NCBI RefSeq assembly: GCF_014203015.1
Contig: NZ_JACHIB010000002.1
Span: forward strand, 1 to 64,000
Length of the DNA: 64,000 nucleotides
Direction of reading: 5' to 3'
From: Castellaniella defragrans
GTDB lineage: Bacteria; Pseudomonadota; Gammaproteobacteria; Burkholderiales; Burkholderiaceae_B
The notes beneath the pieces were generated by a model. That model was not told the origin of the DNA. It worked only from the letters and a program-made list of their open reading frames with translations, and ran no database searches. Below are positions 50,745 to 63,470 of the stretch, piece by piece (within the stretch, counting starts at the first letter, position 1; every line of letters starts with the position of its first letter). The position numbers were made by a program, and so were the translations under genes.

Positions 50745-50766
50745 CGGGGCCTCTTGCGGGGCCCCG
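50745..50766 (+). terminator. Possible terminator after the aminotransferase gene
   Basis: CGGGGCC at 50745-50751 pairs with GGCCCCG at 50760-50766 around an 8-nt loop, followed by CCGCCGTTT. The stem is strong but the T-run is weak, so it may need Rho or be only a pause. Confidence 0.45.
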
Positions 50767-50829
50767 CCGCCGTTTCAGGACGGCCGTCCTGCCGCTTGCG
50801 CGGCGCGCGCCCTTCGGTCACAATACGGG

Positions 50830-50845
50830 CTGTGTTTCCATCCAG
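50830..50845 (+). promoter_or_regulatory. Candidate LexA (SOS) box upstream of lexA
   Basis: CTGTGTTTCCATCCAG has CTG and CAG exactly 10 bp apart and matches seven of eight arm bases of CTGT-N8-ACAG. It ends nine bases before the lexA ATG, a common place for autoregulation by LexA. Confidence 0.65.
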
Positions 50846-50854
50846 TAGCGCGTC

Positions 50855-51634
50855 ATGGCCCTGAAACTCACCGCCCGGCAGTCCCAGATCCTGGACCTCA
50901 TCCGGCAATCCATCCAGCAGGCCGGCCGCCCTCCCACCCGGGCCGAAATCGCCCGCCAGCTGGGGTTCCGCTCGGCCAACGCGGCCGAAGACCACCTGCG
51001 CGCGCTGGAGCGCAAGGGCTACATCCGCCTGTCGGCGGCCACCTCGCGCGGCATCCAGCTCACGGAGCAGGCCCGCAGCCCCGACGTCGATCCGGCGGGC
51101 GCGCCCGCCGCTATCCGCCCCGCGCCGGACGGCATCCCCGCCGGCGCCGGCCCGGCCCACGGGCTCCATGCCCCGTCCGGCGCGCCGCCTGGCGCATTGC
51201 CCGGCCCCCTGCCCGGCGCCCCGGTCTGGCTCGCGCCGTCCGACAGCCGCCTGGTGCCGCTGGTCGGCCGCGTCGCCGCCGGCAGCCCCATCCTGGCGGC
51301 CGAACACATCGAACGCGAAATCCCGCTGGCCCCCCACCTGTTCGAGTCCGCGCCCGACTACCTGCTGCGCGTGCGCGGCAGCAGCATGCGCGACGCCGGC
51401 ATCCTCGATGGCGACCTGCTGGCCGTGCGCAGCACGCCCCAGGCGCGCCATGGCCAGATCGTGGTGGCCCGCCTGGGCGACGACGTCACCGTCAAGCGGC
51501 TGGACCACCAGGGCCGCCGCATCCGGCTGCTGCCCGAAAACCCCGACTTCCAGCCCATCGACGTGGGTCCGGGCGACGACTTCGCCATCGAAGGCATCGC
51601 CGTCGGCCTGATCCGCACCACCGCGCTGCACTGA
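50855..51634 (+). CDS. lexA: SOS repressor LexA with an unusually long linker
   Basis: A 259-residue repressor-protease (E. coli LexA is 202). The N-terminal winged helix [53 protein letters not shown] is typical. A Pro/Ala/Gly-rich linker (about residues 74-128) is much longer than usual. The C-terminal protease keeps the Ala142-Gly143 cleavage site (VAAGSPIL), Ser177 ([10 protein letters not shown]) and Lys214 (VTVKRL). With RecA filaments it self-cleaves and derepresses DNA repair genes. A candidate LexA box is just upstream. The gene is monocistronic, with a terminator downstream. Confidence 0.95.
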   Translation: MALKLTARQSQILDLIRQSIQQAGRPPTRAEIARQLGFRSANAAEDHLRALERKGYIRLSAATSRGIQLTEQARSPDVDPAGAPAAIRPAPDGIPAGAGPAHGLHAPSGAPPGALPGPLPGAPVWLAPSDSRLVPLVGRVAAGSPILAAEHIEREIPLAPHLFESAPDYLLRVRGSSMRDAGILDGDLLAVRSTPQARHGQIVVARLGDDVTVKRLDHQGRRIRLLPENPDFQPIDVGPGDDFAIEGIAVGLIRTTALH

Positions 51635-51677
51635 AAAACGCCGGCGCTCCCCTGCGCTCATCCGGGCCAGAAGCGGC

Positions 51678-51702
51678 AAGGGCTCCCTTTCGGGGAGCCC
51701 TT
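51678..51702 (+). terminator. Terminator after lexA
   Basis: AAGGGCTCCC at 51678-51687 pairs with GGGAGCCCTT at 51693-51702 around a 5-nt TTTCG loop. The following GGTCGTTT is only a modest T-run. Because lon ends 119 bp away on the other strand, the hairpin lies between two converging genes. Confidence 0.75.
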
Positions 51703-51820
51703 GGTCGTTTCGCCGGCCCTTCTGCGGCCGCTGAACCGCGCCGCGCACGGAGGGGAAGCCGTTCCGATCCGCCGGGCTCGGGCCGGTCCGAACGGGGACC
51801 GGCCCGGGGCCAGGTTCGCC

Positions 51821-54280
<2,460 letters not shown>

Positions 54281-54311
54281 GGTTGATTCCTCAAACTATT
54301 GAATCTGAAAG

Positions 54312-54337
54312 AAAAAGGAAGCGCGGGCTTCCTTTTT
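54312..54337 (-). terminator. Terminator-like hairpin between clpX and lon, inside the putative lon leader
   Basis: AAAAAGGAAGC at 54312-54322 pairs with GCTTCCTTTTT at 54327-54337 around a 4-nt loop and, on the minus strand, ends in a run of U. It is a convincing intrinsic terminator for clpX transcripts. However, the heat-shock-like promoter at 54358-54385 lies upstream of it, so a transcript started there would have to pass the hairpin before reaching lon at 54280. Confidence 0.8.
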
Positions 54338-54357
54338 CGTATTGTGCCTGCTGATGA

Positions 54358-54385
54358 ATATGGTGCCGTACAGACGCTTTTCAAG
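54358..54385 (-). promoter_or_regulatory. Sigma-32-like heat-shock promoter upstream of lon
   Basis: On the minus strand CTTGAAA is followed by 13 bp and then CACCATAT, close to the sigma-32 consensus CTTGAAA-N13-CCCCATAT. lon is a classical heat-shock gene, which fits. The predicted start near 54350 would give a leader of about 70 nt that contains the terminator-like hairpin. Confidence 0.7.
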
Positions 54386-54515
54386 AGCTGGGGGCACACT
54401 GCCAGTATACGGGAACCGGCCGTCCGGCGGGCGCGAAACGCCCCCGCCCGGAAGATGGGCGCGGCGCCGGCCGCCCTTCCGGCGGGAAGAACGAAGGGCG
54501 GGGTCCGGGCCGCGC

Positions 54516-55808
<1,293 letters not shown>

Positions 55809-55818
55809 GGCTATCCAA

Positions 55819-56478
55819 TCACTTGGCTTCGTCGGTGCGCGAAACCAGTACCTTGTCGATCAGTCCGTATTCCCGCGCATCGTCGGCGGACATGAAGTTG
55901 TCGCGTTCGGTGTCCACGGCGATGCGCTCGATGTCCTGGCCGGTGCGCTCGGCCAGGATGCCGTTCAGGCGTTCGCGCAGGCTGAGGATTTCCTTGGCCT
56001 GGATCTGGATGTCCGAGGCCTGGCCCTGCGCGCCGCCCGAAGGCTGGTGGATCATGATGCGGGAATTGGGCAGCGCGTAGCGCTTGCCCTTGGCCCCGGC
56101 GGCCAGCAGGAACGCACCCATGCTCGCGGCCAGGCCGGTGCACAGGGTGGAGACCTCGGGCTTGACGAACTGCATGGTGTCGAAGATCGCCATGCCGGCG
56201 TAGACCGAGCCGCCCGGGGAATTGATGTAGAGCGAGATGTCCTTGTCGGGGTTCTCCGATTCCAGGAACAGCAGCTGCGCCACGACCAGGTTGGCCGACT
56301 GGTCGTTGACCGGGCCCACGAAGAAGATCACCCGCTCGCGCAACAGGCGCGAATAGATGTCGTAGGACCGTTCGCCGCGGCCGGACTGCTCGATCACGAT
56401 GGGCACGTAGCCCAGGCCGGTGGGGACGACCGAGTCCCCGCCGTACATCGACGCGTAGAAATCGGTGAACCGGTTCAT
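55819..56478 (-). CDS. clpP: ATP-dependent Clp protease proteolytic subunit ClpP
   Basis: A 219-residue serine protease that forms the 14-subunit chamber used by ClpX/ClpA. Catalytic triad: Ser in [12 protein letters not shown], His in [13 protein letters not shown], Asp in TERDNFM. The N terminus [46 protein letters not shown] is complete. The ATG at 56478 is one base beyond the tig stop; an in-frame GTG at 56490, four codons earlier, would overlap tig and is less likely. Confidence 0.96.
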   Translation of the reverse strand: MNRFTDFYASMYGGDSVVPTGLGYVPIVIEQSGRGERSYDIYSRLLRERVIFFVGPVNDQSANLVVAQLLFLESENPDKDISLYINSPGGSVYAGMAIFDTMQFVKPEVSTLCTGLAASMGAFLLAAGAKGKRYALPNSRIMIHQPSGGAQGQASDIQIQAKEILSLRERLNGILAERTGQDIERIAVDTERDNFMSADDAREYGLIDKVLVSRTDEAK

Positions 56479-56479
56479 G

Positions 56480-57790
56480 TCAGCGGGCACCCATCAGAGT
56501 ATCGAAATCGACGGCTTCGTCGGTGACCTGGGCGGACGCCAGGACGTGCTCGACAAGGTTGTCTTCCAGGACCAGCGATTCGATCTCGGCGCGGCGCTGG
56601 CGGTCGGACAGGTAGTAGGCGACGACCTGGGCGGGCTGCTCGTAGCTCTTGGCGAATTCCTCGATGCGGGCGCGGACCTGCTCGGGCCTGGCCTTGAGGT
56701 CGGCGGACTTGATGAGCTCGGCCACCAGCAGGCCCAGGCGCACGCGGCGCTCGGCTTCCGCGCGGAAGGTGTCTTCCGGGATGGGGATGCTGTCGGCGTT
56801 GGGCAGGCCGCGCTGCTTGAGTTCCTCACGCGCGGCGGCCGTGCGGTTGGCGATCTCGTTGTCCACCAGGGCCTTGGGCAGGTCGAAGTCGCAGGCGGCG
56901 GCCAGGGCGTCCATGACGCTGGCCTTGGTGCGGTTCTTGGCGCGGGCCTGGGCCTCGCGTTCCACGTTGGCGCGCACGTCGGCCAGCAGGGCGTCCACGT
57001 CGCCTTCGGCCTGGCCCAGGGCGCGGGCGAAGTCGGCGTCGAGTTCGGGCAGTTCGGGCTCGGCGACTTCCTTCACGGTGATGGTGAATTCAGCCTGCTT
57101 GCCGGCCACGGCGGGGCTGCCGTAGTCTTCCGGGAAGGCCAGCGGGAAGGTCTTGGTCTCGCCGGCCTTCAGGCCGGTGGCGGCGGCCTCGAACTCGGGC
57201 AGCATGCGGCCCTGGCCCAGCACGAAGGGGAAGTCCTGGGCGCTGCCGCCCTCGAAGGCCACGCCGTCGATGGTGCCGGTGAAGTCCAGGGTGACGCGGT
57301 CGCCGCTCTGGGCGGCGCGGTCGGCCGCCGGCTTGAAGACCGTGCGCTGGCGGCGCAGGATGTCGAGGGTCTTCTGCACTTCGGCTTCGCCCACCTCGAC
57401 GGTGTTGCGGGTGATCTTCAGGGAGGACAGGTCCGGCAGCTGGATGTCGGGATAGACCTCGAAGGTGGCGGAAAACGCCATCACGCCGTCCTCGGCGCCT
57501 TCGACCTTGGGTTCCAGGCTGGGGGTGCCGGCCACGCGCAGGTTCGCGTCCTGGATGACCTTGTCCAGCGACTTGCCGATCTGGGTGTTGATCACGTCGT
57601 AGCGGACCGACGGGCCGTGGCTGCGCTCGATCACCGACAGGGGCGCCTTGCCGGGGCGGAAGCCCTGCACCTTCGCCGTCCGGGCGACGCGCTTGAGCTG
57701 CGCCTGGACTTCCTTTTCGATGTCGGCGACCGAGACGGTCAGATCAACGCGGCGCTCCAGGCCGGACAATTTTTCAACCATGGGCTGCAT
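56480..57790 (-). CDS. tig: Trigger factor, ribosome-associated chaperone
   Basis: A 436-residue chaperone that meets nascent chains at the ribosome exit. The ribosome-binding signature [17 protein letters not shown] (family GFRxGKxP), a central FKBP-type prolyl isomerase domain ([52 protein letters not shown]) and a C-terminal helical arm domain follow in order. It is the first gene of tig-clpP-clpX. A TAAAAT-like -10 box lies about 40 bp upstream of the ATG on the minus strand. It is divergent from tRNA-Leu. Confidence 0.96.
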   Translation of the reverse strand: MQPMVEKLSGLERRVDLTVSVADIEKEVQAQLKRVARTAKVQGFRPGKAPLSVIERSHGPSVRYDVINTQIGKSLDKVIQDANLRVAGTPSLEPKVEGAEDGVMAFSATFEVYPDIQLPDLSSLKITRNTVEVGEAEVQKTLDILRRQRTVFKPAADRAAQSGDRVTLDFTGTIDGVAFEGGSAQDFPFVLGQGRMLPEFEAAATGLKAGETKTFPLAFPEDYGSPAVAGKQAEFTITVKEVAEPELPELDADFARALGQAEGDVDALLADVRANVEREAQARAKNRTKASVMDALAAACDFDLPKALVDNEIANRTAAAREELKQRGLPNADSIPIPEDTFRAEAERRVRLGLLVAELIKSADLKARPEQVRARIEEFAKSYEQPAQVVAYYLSDRQRRAEIESLVLEDNLVEHVLASAQVTDEAVDFDTLMGAR

Positions 57791-57882
57791 TCGGAACCTA
57801 TTGAAAGATGAATAGTAAACGGGGTATTTTAGCGGAAAGTGGAGCGCCTCGTAGAAACCCGGGAAGCCCCGTCAAACCACGC

Positions 57883-57888
57883 TATAAT
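57883..57888 (+). promoter_or_regulatory. -10 box of the tRNA-Leu promoter
   Basis: A perfect TATAAT sits 14 bp before the mature tRNA 5' end, giving a transcript that starts only a few bases upstream. No good -35 match was found at 16-18 bp. Confidence 0.6.
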
Positions 57889-57902
57889 GGCCGGCTTGCC
57901 TG

Positions 57903-57987
57903 GCGAACGTGGCGGAATTGGTAGACGCACCAGATTTAGGTTCTGGCGCCGCAAGGCATGAGAGTTCAAGTCTCTCCGTTCGCACCA
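57903..57987 (+). tRNA. tRNA-Leu (anticodon UAG)
   Basis: Eighty-five bases fold as a class II tRNA. The acceptor GCGAACG pairs with CGTTCGC; the anticodon stem CCAGA/TCTGG encloses TTTAGGT with anticodon TAG, which reads CUA (and by wobble other CUN) leucine codons; a long variable arm (GCGCCGCAAGGCAT region) and a TTCAAGT T-loop are present; CCA is encoded at the end. The 3' end overlaps the stop end of the topoisomerase gene on the opposite strand by 22 bases. Confidence 0.97.
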
Positions 57988-59078
57988 CCGGACCGGAGCC
58001 TTCGTCCGTGTGGACGCTGCGCATCAGCCCCCGAATCCCGCGCAAGAAACGCCAGCAGGCGGCGTTCCGCCGCGCTCAGCCCGCGCGGGCCGGGCGGTGC
58101 GGGCCCGCGCGCCGGGATCGCGCCGTCCAGGTACGCCGACACCACGGCCGGGTGCACATAGCATGCGAGGCAGACCGTCGCGGTGTTTCCCAGGCGGCGG
58201 GCCACGGATTTCATGGCCTCGTTCACCCGGCGTTCGCGTTCCCGCGGCCGGCCGCCATCCCCGTCCCCATCCTCCGCCCGGCTCAGCAGGTCCAGGGCCA
58301 TCACCGACCCGCCCCAGGTCCTGAAGTGCTTGGCGCTGACGTCGCGGCCCGCGATCTCGCGCAGGTAGGCGTTGACCGCCGCGGAATCGACCCGGTGGAA
58401 CGCGCCGCGCTCGCCATGATACTTGAACAGCCGCTGCCCGGGCAGGTCCAGGCAGCGGCGCACCAGCCGCGCCAGCCTGCGGTCGACCACCGTGACGTCC
58501 TGATCGACGCCGCTCTTGCCGCGGAACCGCAGGCGGATCTTCGCGCCCGAGACGGTGGCGTGGCGCCGGGTGAGCGTCGTCAGGCCGTAGCTGCCGTTGC
58601 CGCGCGCATAGCGCGCGCTGCCGATCCGGATGAGCGTGCCGTCCAGCAGCGCCACCGCCAGGGCGAGGATCCGCTCCCTGGGCAGGCCCGGCAGGCGCAG
58701 GTCGCGGCGGACCCGCCGCCGGATCCGCACCAGCGCGGCGCCGAAGCCGGCGAGCTGGTCGAATTTGTGCCGGCCGCGCCGCGCGGTCCAGTCGGGATGG
58801 TAGATGTACTGCTTCCGGCCCCGCGCATCCCGTCCGGTGGCCTGCAGATGGCCGTCGGCGCGCGCGCAGATCCAGACGTCCTCGTAAGCGGGCGGAATCG
58901 CCAGGGCCCGGATGCGCGCCAGGACGGCCGGGTGGCGCACCAGCCGCCCGTCGCGGTCCCGGTAGCGGAAACCGCCGTGCCGGTCGCGTTCCCGGCGGTA
59001 GCCGGGCTCGTGGTCCCCGGTGCAGGCGAGCGCGGCCCGGGGCGCCGCGGGCGCCCTCCGGGGTGTCCTGGGCGTCAT
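57966..59078 (-). CDS. Bacterial DNA topoisomerase IB
   Basis: A 370-residue eukaryotic/poxvirus-type topoisomerase that relaxes supercoils through a 3'-phosphotyrosine. Seen: PGYRRERDRHGGFRYRD and IPPAYEDVWICARADGHLQATGRDARGRKQYIYHPDW (N-terminal clamp), the catalytic domain with ALLDGTLIRIGSARYARGNGSYGLTTL, LRFRGKSG, KHFRTWGGSV, and the nucleophile Tyr in CLACYVHPAVV. The ATG overlaps the malQ stop (ATGA), so it is translationally coupled to the glycogen operon, an odd partner. Its last codons lie opposite the 3' end of tRNA-Leu. Confidence 0.93.
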   Translation of the reverse strand: MTPRTPRRAPAAPRAALACTGDHEPGYRRERDRHGGFRYRDRDGRLVRHPAVLARIRALAIPPAYEDVWICARADGHLQATGRDARGRKQYIYHPDWTARRGRHKFDQLAGFGAALVRIRRRVRRDLRLPGLPRERILALAVALLDGTLIRIGSARYARGNGSYGLTTLTRRHATVSGAKIRLRFRGKSGVDQDVTVVDRRLARLVRRCLDLPGQRLFKYHGERGAFHRVDSAAVNAYLREIAGRDVSAKHFRTWGGSVMALDLLSRAEDGDGDGGRPRERERRVNEAMKSVARRLGNTATVCLACYVHPAVVSAYLDGAIPARGPAPPGPRGLSAAERRLLAFLARDSGADAQRPHGRRLRSGGANGET

Positions 59079-61234
59079 GTCGGTGTCGGCGCGCGCCCCG
59101 GCCCGCGCGCGCGCCGGATGGCATCGAGCCGCTCGCGCCACGCCGGCGACATGCAGGCCCGCGCCGCGTCCTCCGGCAGACGGCGGCGCCAATTGGGGAA
59201 CTCGTCCACGGTGCCCGGCACGTTGGGCGCCTCCAGCACGCCCGCAAGGTCTTCGAGCGTCGTCAGCACGAGCGGACACGGCGCCGCGGCGACGAAGCCC
59301 AGCATCGCGGCGATGGGCGCGCGGCGCGGCGGCACGGCGGCGGCGCCCGACCCGGCCACGCACGTCCACAGCTGCGCGCGTTCCTGCGCGCGCCGCAGGC
59401 GCAGCGCCGAAGCGGTCTCGCCCGGCCCCAGCAGCCGCGCCTGCTCGCGCTGGTCGATATCGACCCCCTGCCACCATCCGGCGAGCGTGGGCAGATCGTG
59501 CGTGGTGGCCATCGCCGCCGCGGCGGGCGGCCAGTGCGACGCGGGCAGGAAGGGCGCCGGTGCCCGCCGCGGCGCCGGCTGCCGCATGAACCAGAGCACG
59601 TCCATGCCCAGGATTCCGTTCCGTTCAAGGGCCGCATCCAGGCCGGCCGGGACGGTGCCCAGGTTTTCGCCGACGACCAGGGCCTGGCGACGCCAGGCTT
59701 CCAGCGCCGTGAGCGCCAGGAGCTCCCGCGCCGGCATCCGCAGGTAGGCGCCCTCCGCGGCGCCGGCCCCTTCGGGGATGACCCATATCCGCTCGAACCC
59801 CGCGACGTGGTCGATGCGCAGGCCGCCGACGTGCGCGAGGCCGGCGCGCAGCACGGCCAGGAAGGGCTCCTGCGCCCCGGCCCGCAAGGCGTGCGGAGAG
59901 AAGGCCGTCAGATGCCAGTTCTGGCCCAGGGGACTGTAGAGATCCGGCGGCGCGCCGATCGACACGCCCTCCAGCAGGTGGCCGGCCTGGCTCCACGCCT
60001 GGCTCCCGGCCGGGCTGGTGCCCACCGCGAGGTCCGCCATCAGGCCGATGCGCATGCCGGCGCCGCGCGCCGCATGGTGAGCGCCGCGCAGGCTGGCCGC
60101 GGCCAGCCACTGGAGGAAACAGTGGAAATCGACCTCGCGGGCGTGCGCGCGGGCGTAGGCGCGCACCCCGGGCGCGCGCGCGTCGCGCCAGCACGCGCCC
60201 CACCGGGTCCAGGGCAGCGGACGCCCCCGCTCATCCGCGGCGATCGCGGGATCGGCCTGCAGGCACTCGAACACCGCGTGATCCTTCAGCGGCTGGCCCT
60301 CGCCGGCGACGAAACACCGGTAGTCGCGCCGGACGCCTTCGCCGAGCCGCGGCAGCGCCGCGTGCAGCCGGCGCAGCAGGCGCATCCGGACGGCGGCCGC
60401 CCGGGGCCAGTCGATCCGATCGGGCGCGTCCAGCGCGGCCCAGTCCACCGGACCCAGGGACCGCATCGCCGCGCGGACCGCGTCCTCGCCCAGCACGTCG
60501 GCGGGCGCGGCGTAGGCGGCGTTCAGGAACAGCCGGTTCGACGGGCCGTAAGGACTGCAGGCCGCCGGGTCGGCGCTGAACATCGCATGGGCCGGGCTGA
60601 GCATCAGGGCGTCCGCGCCTTCCCGGGCAAGCTGCTGCGCCAGCCGCCGGACCGCGCCGAAGTCGCCGTATCCCCAGGTGGACGCCAGGGGATCGCCCCC
60701 GGCGCTGCGCAGGCTGTAGATCTGGGCCATCGCGCCCCACAGCCGGTCGCCCCGCCCGATCATCCGGCCGGCGACGGTGTCGGCGCCGCGCGGCGCGATG
60801 GCCAGGCGCACGGGCTCGCCGCCGCGCGGCAGCAGGCGATAGTATCCCGGCTGCAGGGGCGCGCGCAGCCAGGCGCCGGACGGGCCGCCGGCCAGGCGCA
60901 CGGCGTGCGGCGGCGCGCCGCCGCCCTCCGCTTCCAGCAGGCAGTCTCCCGGCGGCAGGCCGGGCAGGAAGAGCCTGCCGCCGGCACGCCCGACCCGCAG
61001 CGCCGGCAGGCCCGGAATCGCCGGCGCCTCCACCGCCGCGCGGCTGTCGCGGATGTCCGCCGCGGTGGCGCAGGGCAGGCCCATCGAGCGCAGCAGCGCG
61101 CGCAAGGTATCCGGCGACACGCGCCGCGCCGCGCCGGCCGCATCGGTCCAGCACTCCTGCAGGCCGGCCCGCGCCGCCAGCGCGGACAGCCCGTCCCCCG
61201 CGGCGCCGCCGGGGCCGCCGGCGTGCCGGCTCAT
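59075..61234 (-). CDS. malQ: 4-alpha-glucanotransferase (amylomaltase)
   Basis: A 719-residue GH77 enzyme that transfers glucan chains between maltodextrins. After a beta-rich N-terminal extension the (beta/alpha)8 barrel has the GH77 residues: nucleophile Asp in GGLRIDHVAGFERIW, acid/base Glu in VVGENLGTVPAGL and the third Asp in ATTHDLPTLAGWW. The ATG at 61234 gives MSRHAGGPGG..., consistent with family length; the frame is open further up into glgX. It processes the short maltodextrins released by GlgX. It shares four bases with the topoisomerase start. Confidence 0.95.
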   Translation of the reverse strand: MSRHAGGPGGAAGDGLSALAARAGLQECWTDAAGAARRVSPDTLRALLRSMGLPCATAADIRDSRAAVEAPAIPGLPALRVGRAGGRLFLPGLPPGDCLLEAEGGGAPPHAVRLAGGPSGAWLRAPLQPGYYRLLPRGGEPVRLAIAPRGADTVAGRMIGRGDRLWGAMAQIYSLRSAGGDPLASTWGYGDFGAVRRLAQQLAREGADALMLSPAHAMFSADPAACSPYGPSNRLFLNAAYAAPADVLGEDAVRAAMRSLGPVDWAALDAPDRIDWPRAAAVRMRLLRRLHAALPRLGEGVRRDYRCFVAGEGQPLKDHAVFECLQADPAIAADERGRPLPWTRWGACWRDARAPGVRAYARAHAREVDFHCFLQWLAAASLRGAHHAARGAGMRIGLMADLAVGTSPAGSQAWSQAGHLLEGVSIGAPPDLYSPLGQNWHLTAFSPHALRAGAQEPFLAVLRAGLAHVGGLRIDHVAGFERIWVIPEGAGAAEGAYLRMPARELLALTALEAWRRQALVVGENLGTVPAGLDAALERNGILGMDVLWFMRQPAPRRAPAPFLPASHWPPAAAAMATTHDLPTLAGWWQGVDIDQREQARLLGPGETASALRLRRAQERAQLWTCVAGSGAAAVPPRRAPIAAMLGFVAAAPCPLVLTTLEDLAGVLEAPNVPGTVDEFPNWRRRLPEDAARACMSPAWRERLDAIRRARGPGRAPTPT

Positions 61235-61271
61235 GGCCGCCTTCCGGTGCCGCGTCCGCCGCGGGCCGCCT

Positions 61272-63470
61272 TCACGCCGGCGCCTCCTGGCGGCCCCGCG
61301 CCGACAGCAGCACGAGGGCGTGCGGCGCCACCTCGATGCCTTCCGACACCTCGATGCCTTCCGACACCTCGATGCCTTCCGACACTTCGATGCCTTCCGA
61401 CACCTCGATGCCTTCCGACCCCTCGGTGCCCTCCGCGGCGGCGGAGAGGTCCCCCCGGCTGGAATCCAGCTCGCACGTCCAGGCGAGGGCGGGCGCGGGC
61501 AGGACGAAGGACAGGGCCTCGTGGCAGGGATTGAGCAGCAGCAGCGTGACGTCCACCCTCCCCTCGCGAGCCGCAGCGCGCCGCAGCGCGAACGCGCGCC
61601 GCTCGCCGTCGTCCCACTGCCCGGGGGCGATCGCCTGCCCGTCCGGCTCGAAGCAGCTCGCGCGCGGAATGCCGGGCAGCAGTTCCTCCGCCAGGTCCAG
61701 ATAGCGGCTCGCATGCAGGCTGGGGTGGCGCCTGCGCAGCTCGGCGAGCCGTCCGACGAAGCGCGTCAGCGCCACGCCCGCGGGGCTGCCGGCGCGGCGC
61801 CAGTCCAGCCACGACAGCGGATTGTCCTGGCAGTAGGCGTTGTTGTTGCCCGACTGGGTGTGGCCGAACTCGTCGCCCGCCAGCAGCATCGGCGTGCCGT
61901 CGGCGAAGAACAGGCTGGCGAGCAGGGCGCGGCGGACGCCATCGCGCAGCGCGACGATCGCCTCGTCCTCGACGGGGCCTTCGGCGCCCCAGTTGGCGCT
62001 GAAATTCTCGGCGGTGCCGTCCTGGCCGCCCTCGCCGTTGGCCTCGTTGTGGCGTTCGGCGTAGCTCACCAGGTCGGCGAGCGTGAAGCCGTCGTGGGCG
62101 GTGATGAAATTGATGCTGCTCCAGGGCCGCCGGTGGCGGCGGTCGAACAGGCCGCGGGAACCGCAGAGCGCGGCGGCCATCCCCGGCCGCTGCTCCGCGT
62201 CGCCGCGCCAGTAGCGCCGCGTGCTGTCGCGGAACACGCCGTTCCACTCGGCGAAGCCCGGCGGGTGCTGGCCGAGCTGGTAGCCGCCCAGGCCCACGTC
62301 CCAGGGTTCGGCGATCAGCTTGAGGCGCGAGAGCACCGGATCCTGCAGGATGGCGTCGAAGAACCCCGCCCCCGGATCGAAGCCCGTGCCTTCGCGCCCG
62401 AGCGTCGCGCACAGGTCGAAGCGGAAGCCGTCCACGCGGTACGCGCCGGCCCATTCGCGCAGGGAATCGAGCACCATGCGCAGCACCGCCGGATGGGACA
62501 GGTTCACCGTATTGCCGCAGCCCGTCTCGTCGATGTAGCGGCGCTCCTCGCCCGGCACGAGCCGGTAGTAGCTGGCGTTGTCGATCCCCCGCCAGGACAG
62601 CGTGGGACCCCATTCGTTGCCCTCGCAGGTGTGGTTGTAGACGACGTCCAGCACGACCTGGATGCCCGCCGCGTGCAGGCGCCGGATGGCCCGGCGCAAT
62701 TCGTTGGCGCCGTTGGGCACGTAGCTCGGCTCGGGGGCGAAATACGCCAGGGTGTCGTAGCCCCAGTAGTTGCGCAGGCCCCGCTCCACCAGCAGCCGGC
62801 TTTGCAGGAACGCGTGCACGGGCAGCAGCTCGACCGCCGACACGCCCAGCCGCTGCAGATGCTCCACGAAACGGGGATCGCCCAGCGCCGCGGCCGTCCC
62901 GCGCAAGGCGGCGGGCAGGTCTTCGCGCATCATCGAGGCGCCCCGCAGGTGGACCTCGTAGATCAGGGTATCGTCCCAGGAGGTGTCCGGCGGCCGCGAA
63001 TCGCCCCAGGCATACGGCTGCTGCGGGGCGACCACGCATTTGGGCATCAGCGAGGCGCTGTCGCGCCGGTCCATGCTCAGGTCGCCGCGCGCGTGGCCGA
63101 CGCGGTAGCCGAACAGGGCGTCGCCCCAGTGCACCGCGCCGTGCAGCTGGCGGGCGTAGGGGTCGAGCAGCAGCTTGGAGGGATTGAAGCGGTGGCCGTG
63201 CTCGGGATCGTAGGGCCCGTGCACGCGGAAACCATACAGCAGCCCCGGCTCCGCGTCGGGCAGGTAGCCGTGCCAGACCTCGTCGGTGCATTCGGGCAGC
63301 GCGGCGCGCCGCAGTTCCTTGCGGCCGTGGGCGTCGAACAGGCAGAGATCGACCCGGGTGGCGTTGGCCGAGAACAGGGCGAAATTGACGCCCAGCCCGT
63401 CATGGCTGGCACCGAGCGGATAGGGCCGGCCGGCCGACAGCGGAGCGTGCAGGAAGGTTTCGTTCATCAT
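61272..63470 (-). CDS. glgX: Glycogen-debranching enzyme GlgX with a repeated C-terminal segment
   Basis: A 732-residue isoamylase-type GH13 enzyme that cuts alpha-1,6 branches of limit dextrins. The N-terminal carbohydrate-binding region PYPLGASHDGLGVNFALFSANATRVDLCLFD, nucleophile Asp in YRVDGFRFDLCATL, acid/base Glu in LKLIAEPWDVG and Asp in FITAHDGFTLADLV are present. Near the C terminus five copies of SEGIEV and a diverged sixth form a low-complexity stretch. It begins with two ATGs; the first (63470) overlaps the glgB stop (ATGA). No strong ribosome site, so coupling to glgB is likely. Confidence 0.95.
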   Translation of the reverse strand: MMNETFLHAPLSAGRPYPLGASHDGLGVNFALFSANATRVDLCLFDAHGRKELRRAALPECTDEVWHGYLPDAEPGLLYGFRVHGPYDPEHGHRFNPSKLLLDPYARQLHGAVHWGDALFGYRVGHARGDLSMDRRDSASLMPKCVVAPQQPYAWGDSRPPDTSWDDTLIYEVHLRGASMMREDLPAALRGTAAALGDPRFVEHLQRLGVSAVELLPVHAFLQSRLLVERGLRNYWGYDTLAYFAPEPSYVPNGANELRRAIRRLHAAGIQVVLDVVYNHTCEGNEWGPTLSWRGIDNASYYRLVPGEERRYIDETGCGNTVNLSHPAVLRMVLDSLREWAGAYRVDGFRFDLCATLGREGTGFDPGAGFFDAILQDPVLSRLKLIAEPWDVGLGGYQLGQHPPGFAEWNGVFRDSTRRYWRGDAEQRPGMAAALCGSRGLFDRRHRRPWSSINFITAHDGFTLADLVSYAERHNEANGEGGQDGTAENFSANWGAEGPVEDEAIVALRDGVRRALLASLFFADGTPMLLAGDEFGHTQSGNNNAYCQDNPLSWLDWRRAGSPAGVALTRFVGRLAELRRRHPSLHASRYLDLAEELLPGIPRASCFEPDGQAIAPGQWDDGERRAFALRRAAAREGRVDVTLLLLNPCHEALSFVLPAPALAWTCELDSSRGDLSAAAEGTEGSEGIEVSEGIEVSEGIEVSEGIEVSEGIEVAPHALVLLSARGRQEAPA
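61330..61437. repeat. In-frame 18-bp tandem repeats inside glgX
   Basis: ACCTCGATGCCTTCCGAC occurs at 61330, 61348, 61366, 61384 (one change) and 61402, followed by a diverged copy at 61420-61437. On the coding strand it gives repeated SEGIEV. Near-perfect identity of units points to recent expansion. Confidence 0.95.

Noticed and set aside
61330-61437. CRISPR-like array in glgX (and in comEC)
   Set aside because: Units are contiguous 18-bp or 15-bp repeats with no unique spacers and are in frame with the protein, with no cas genes nearby.
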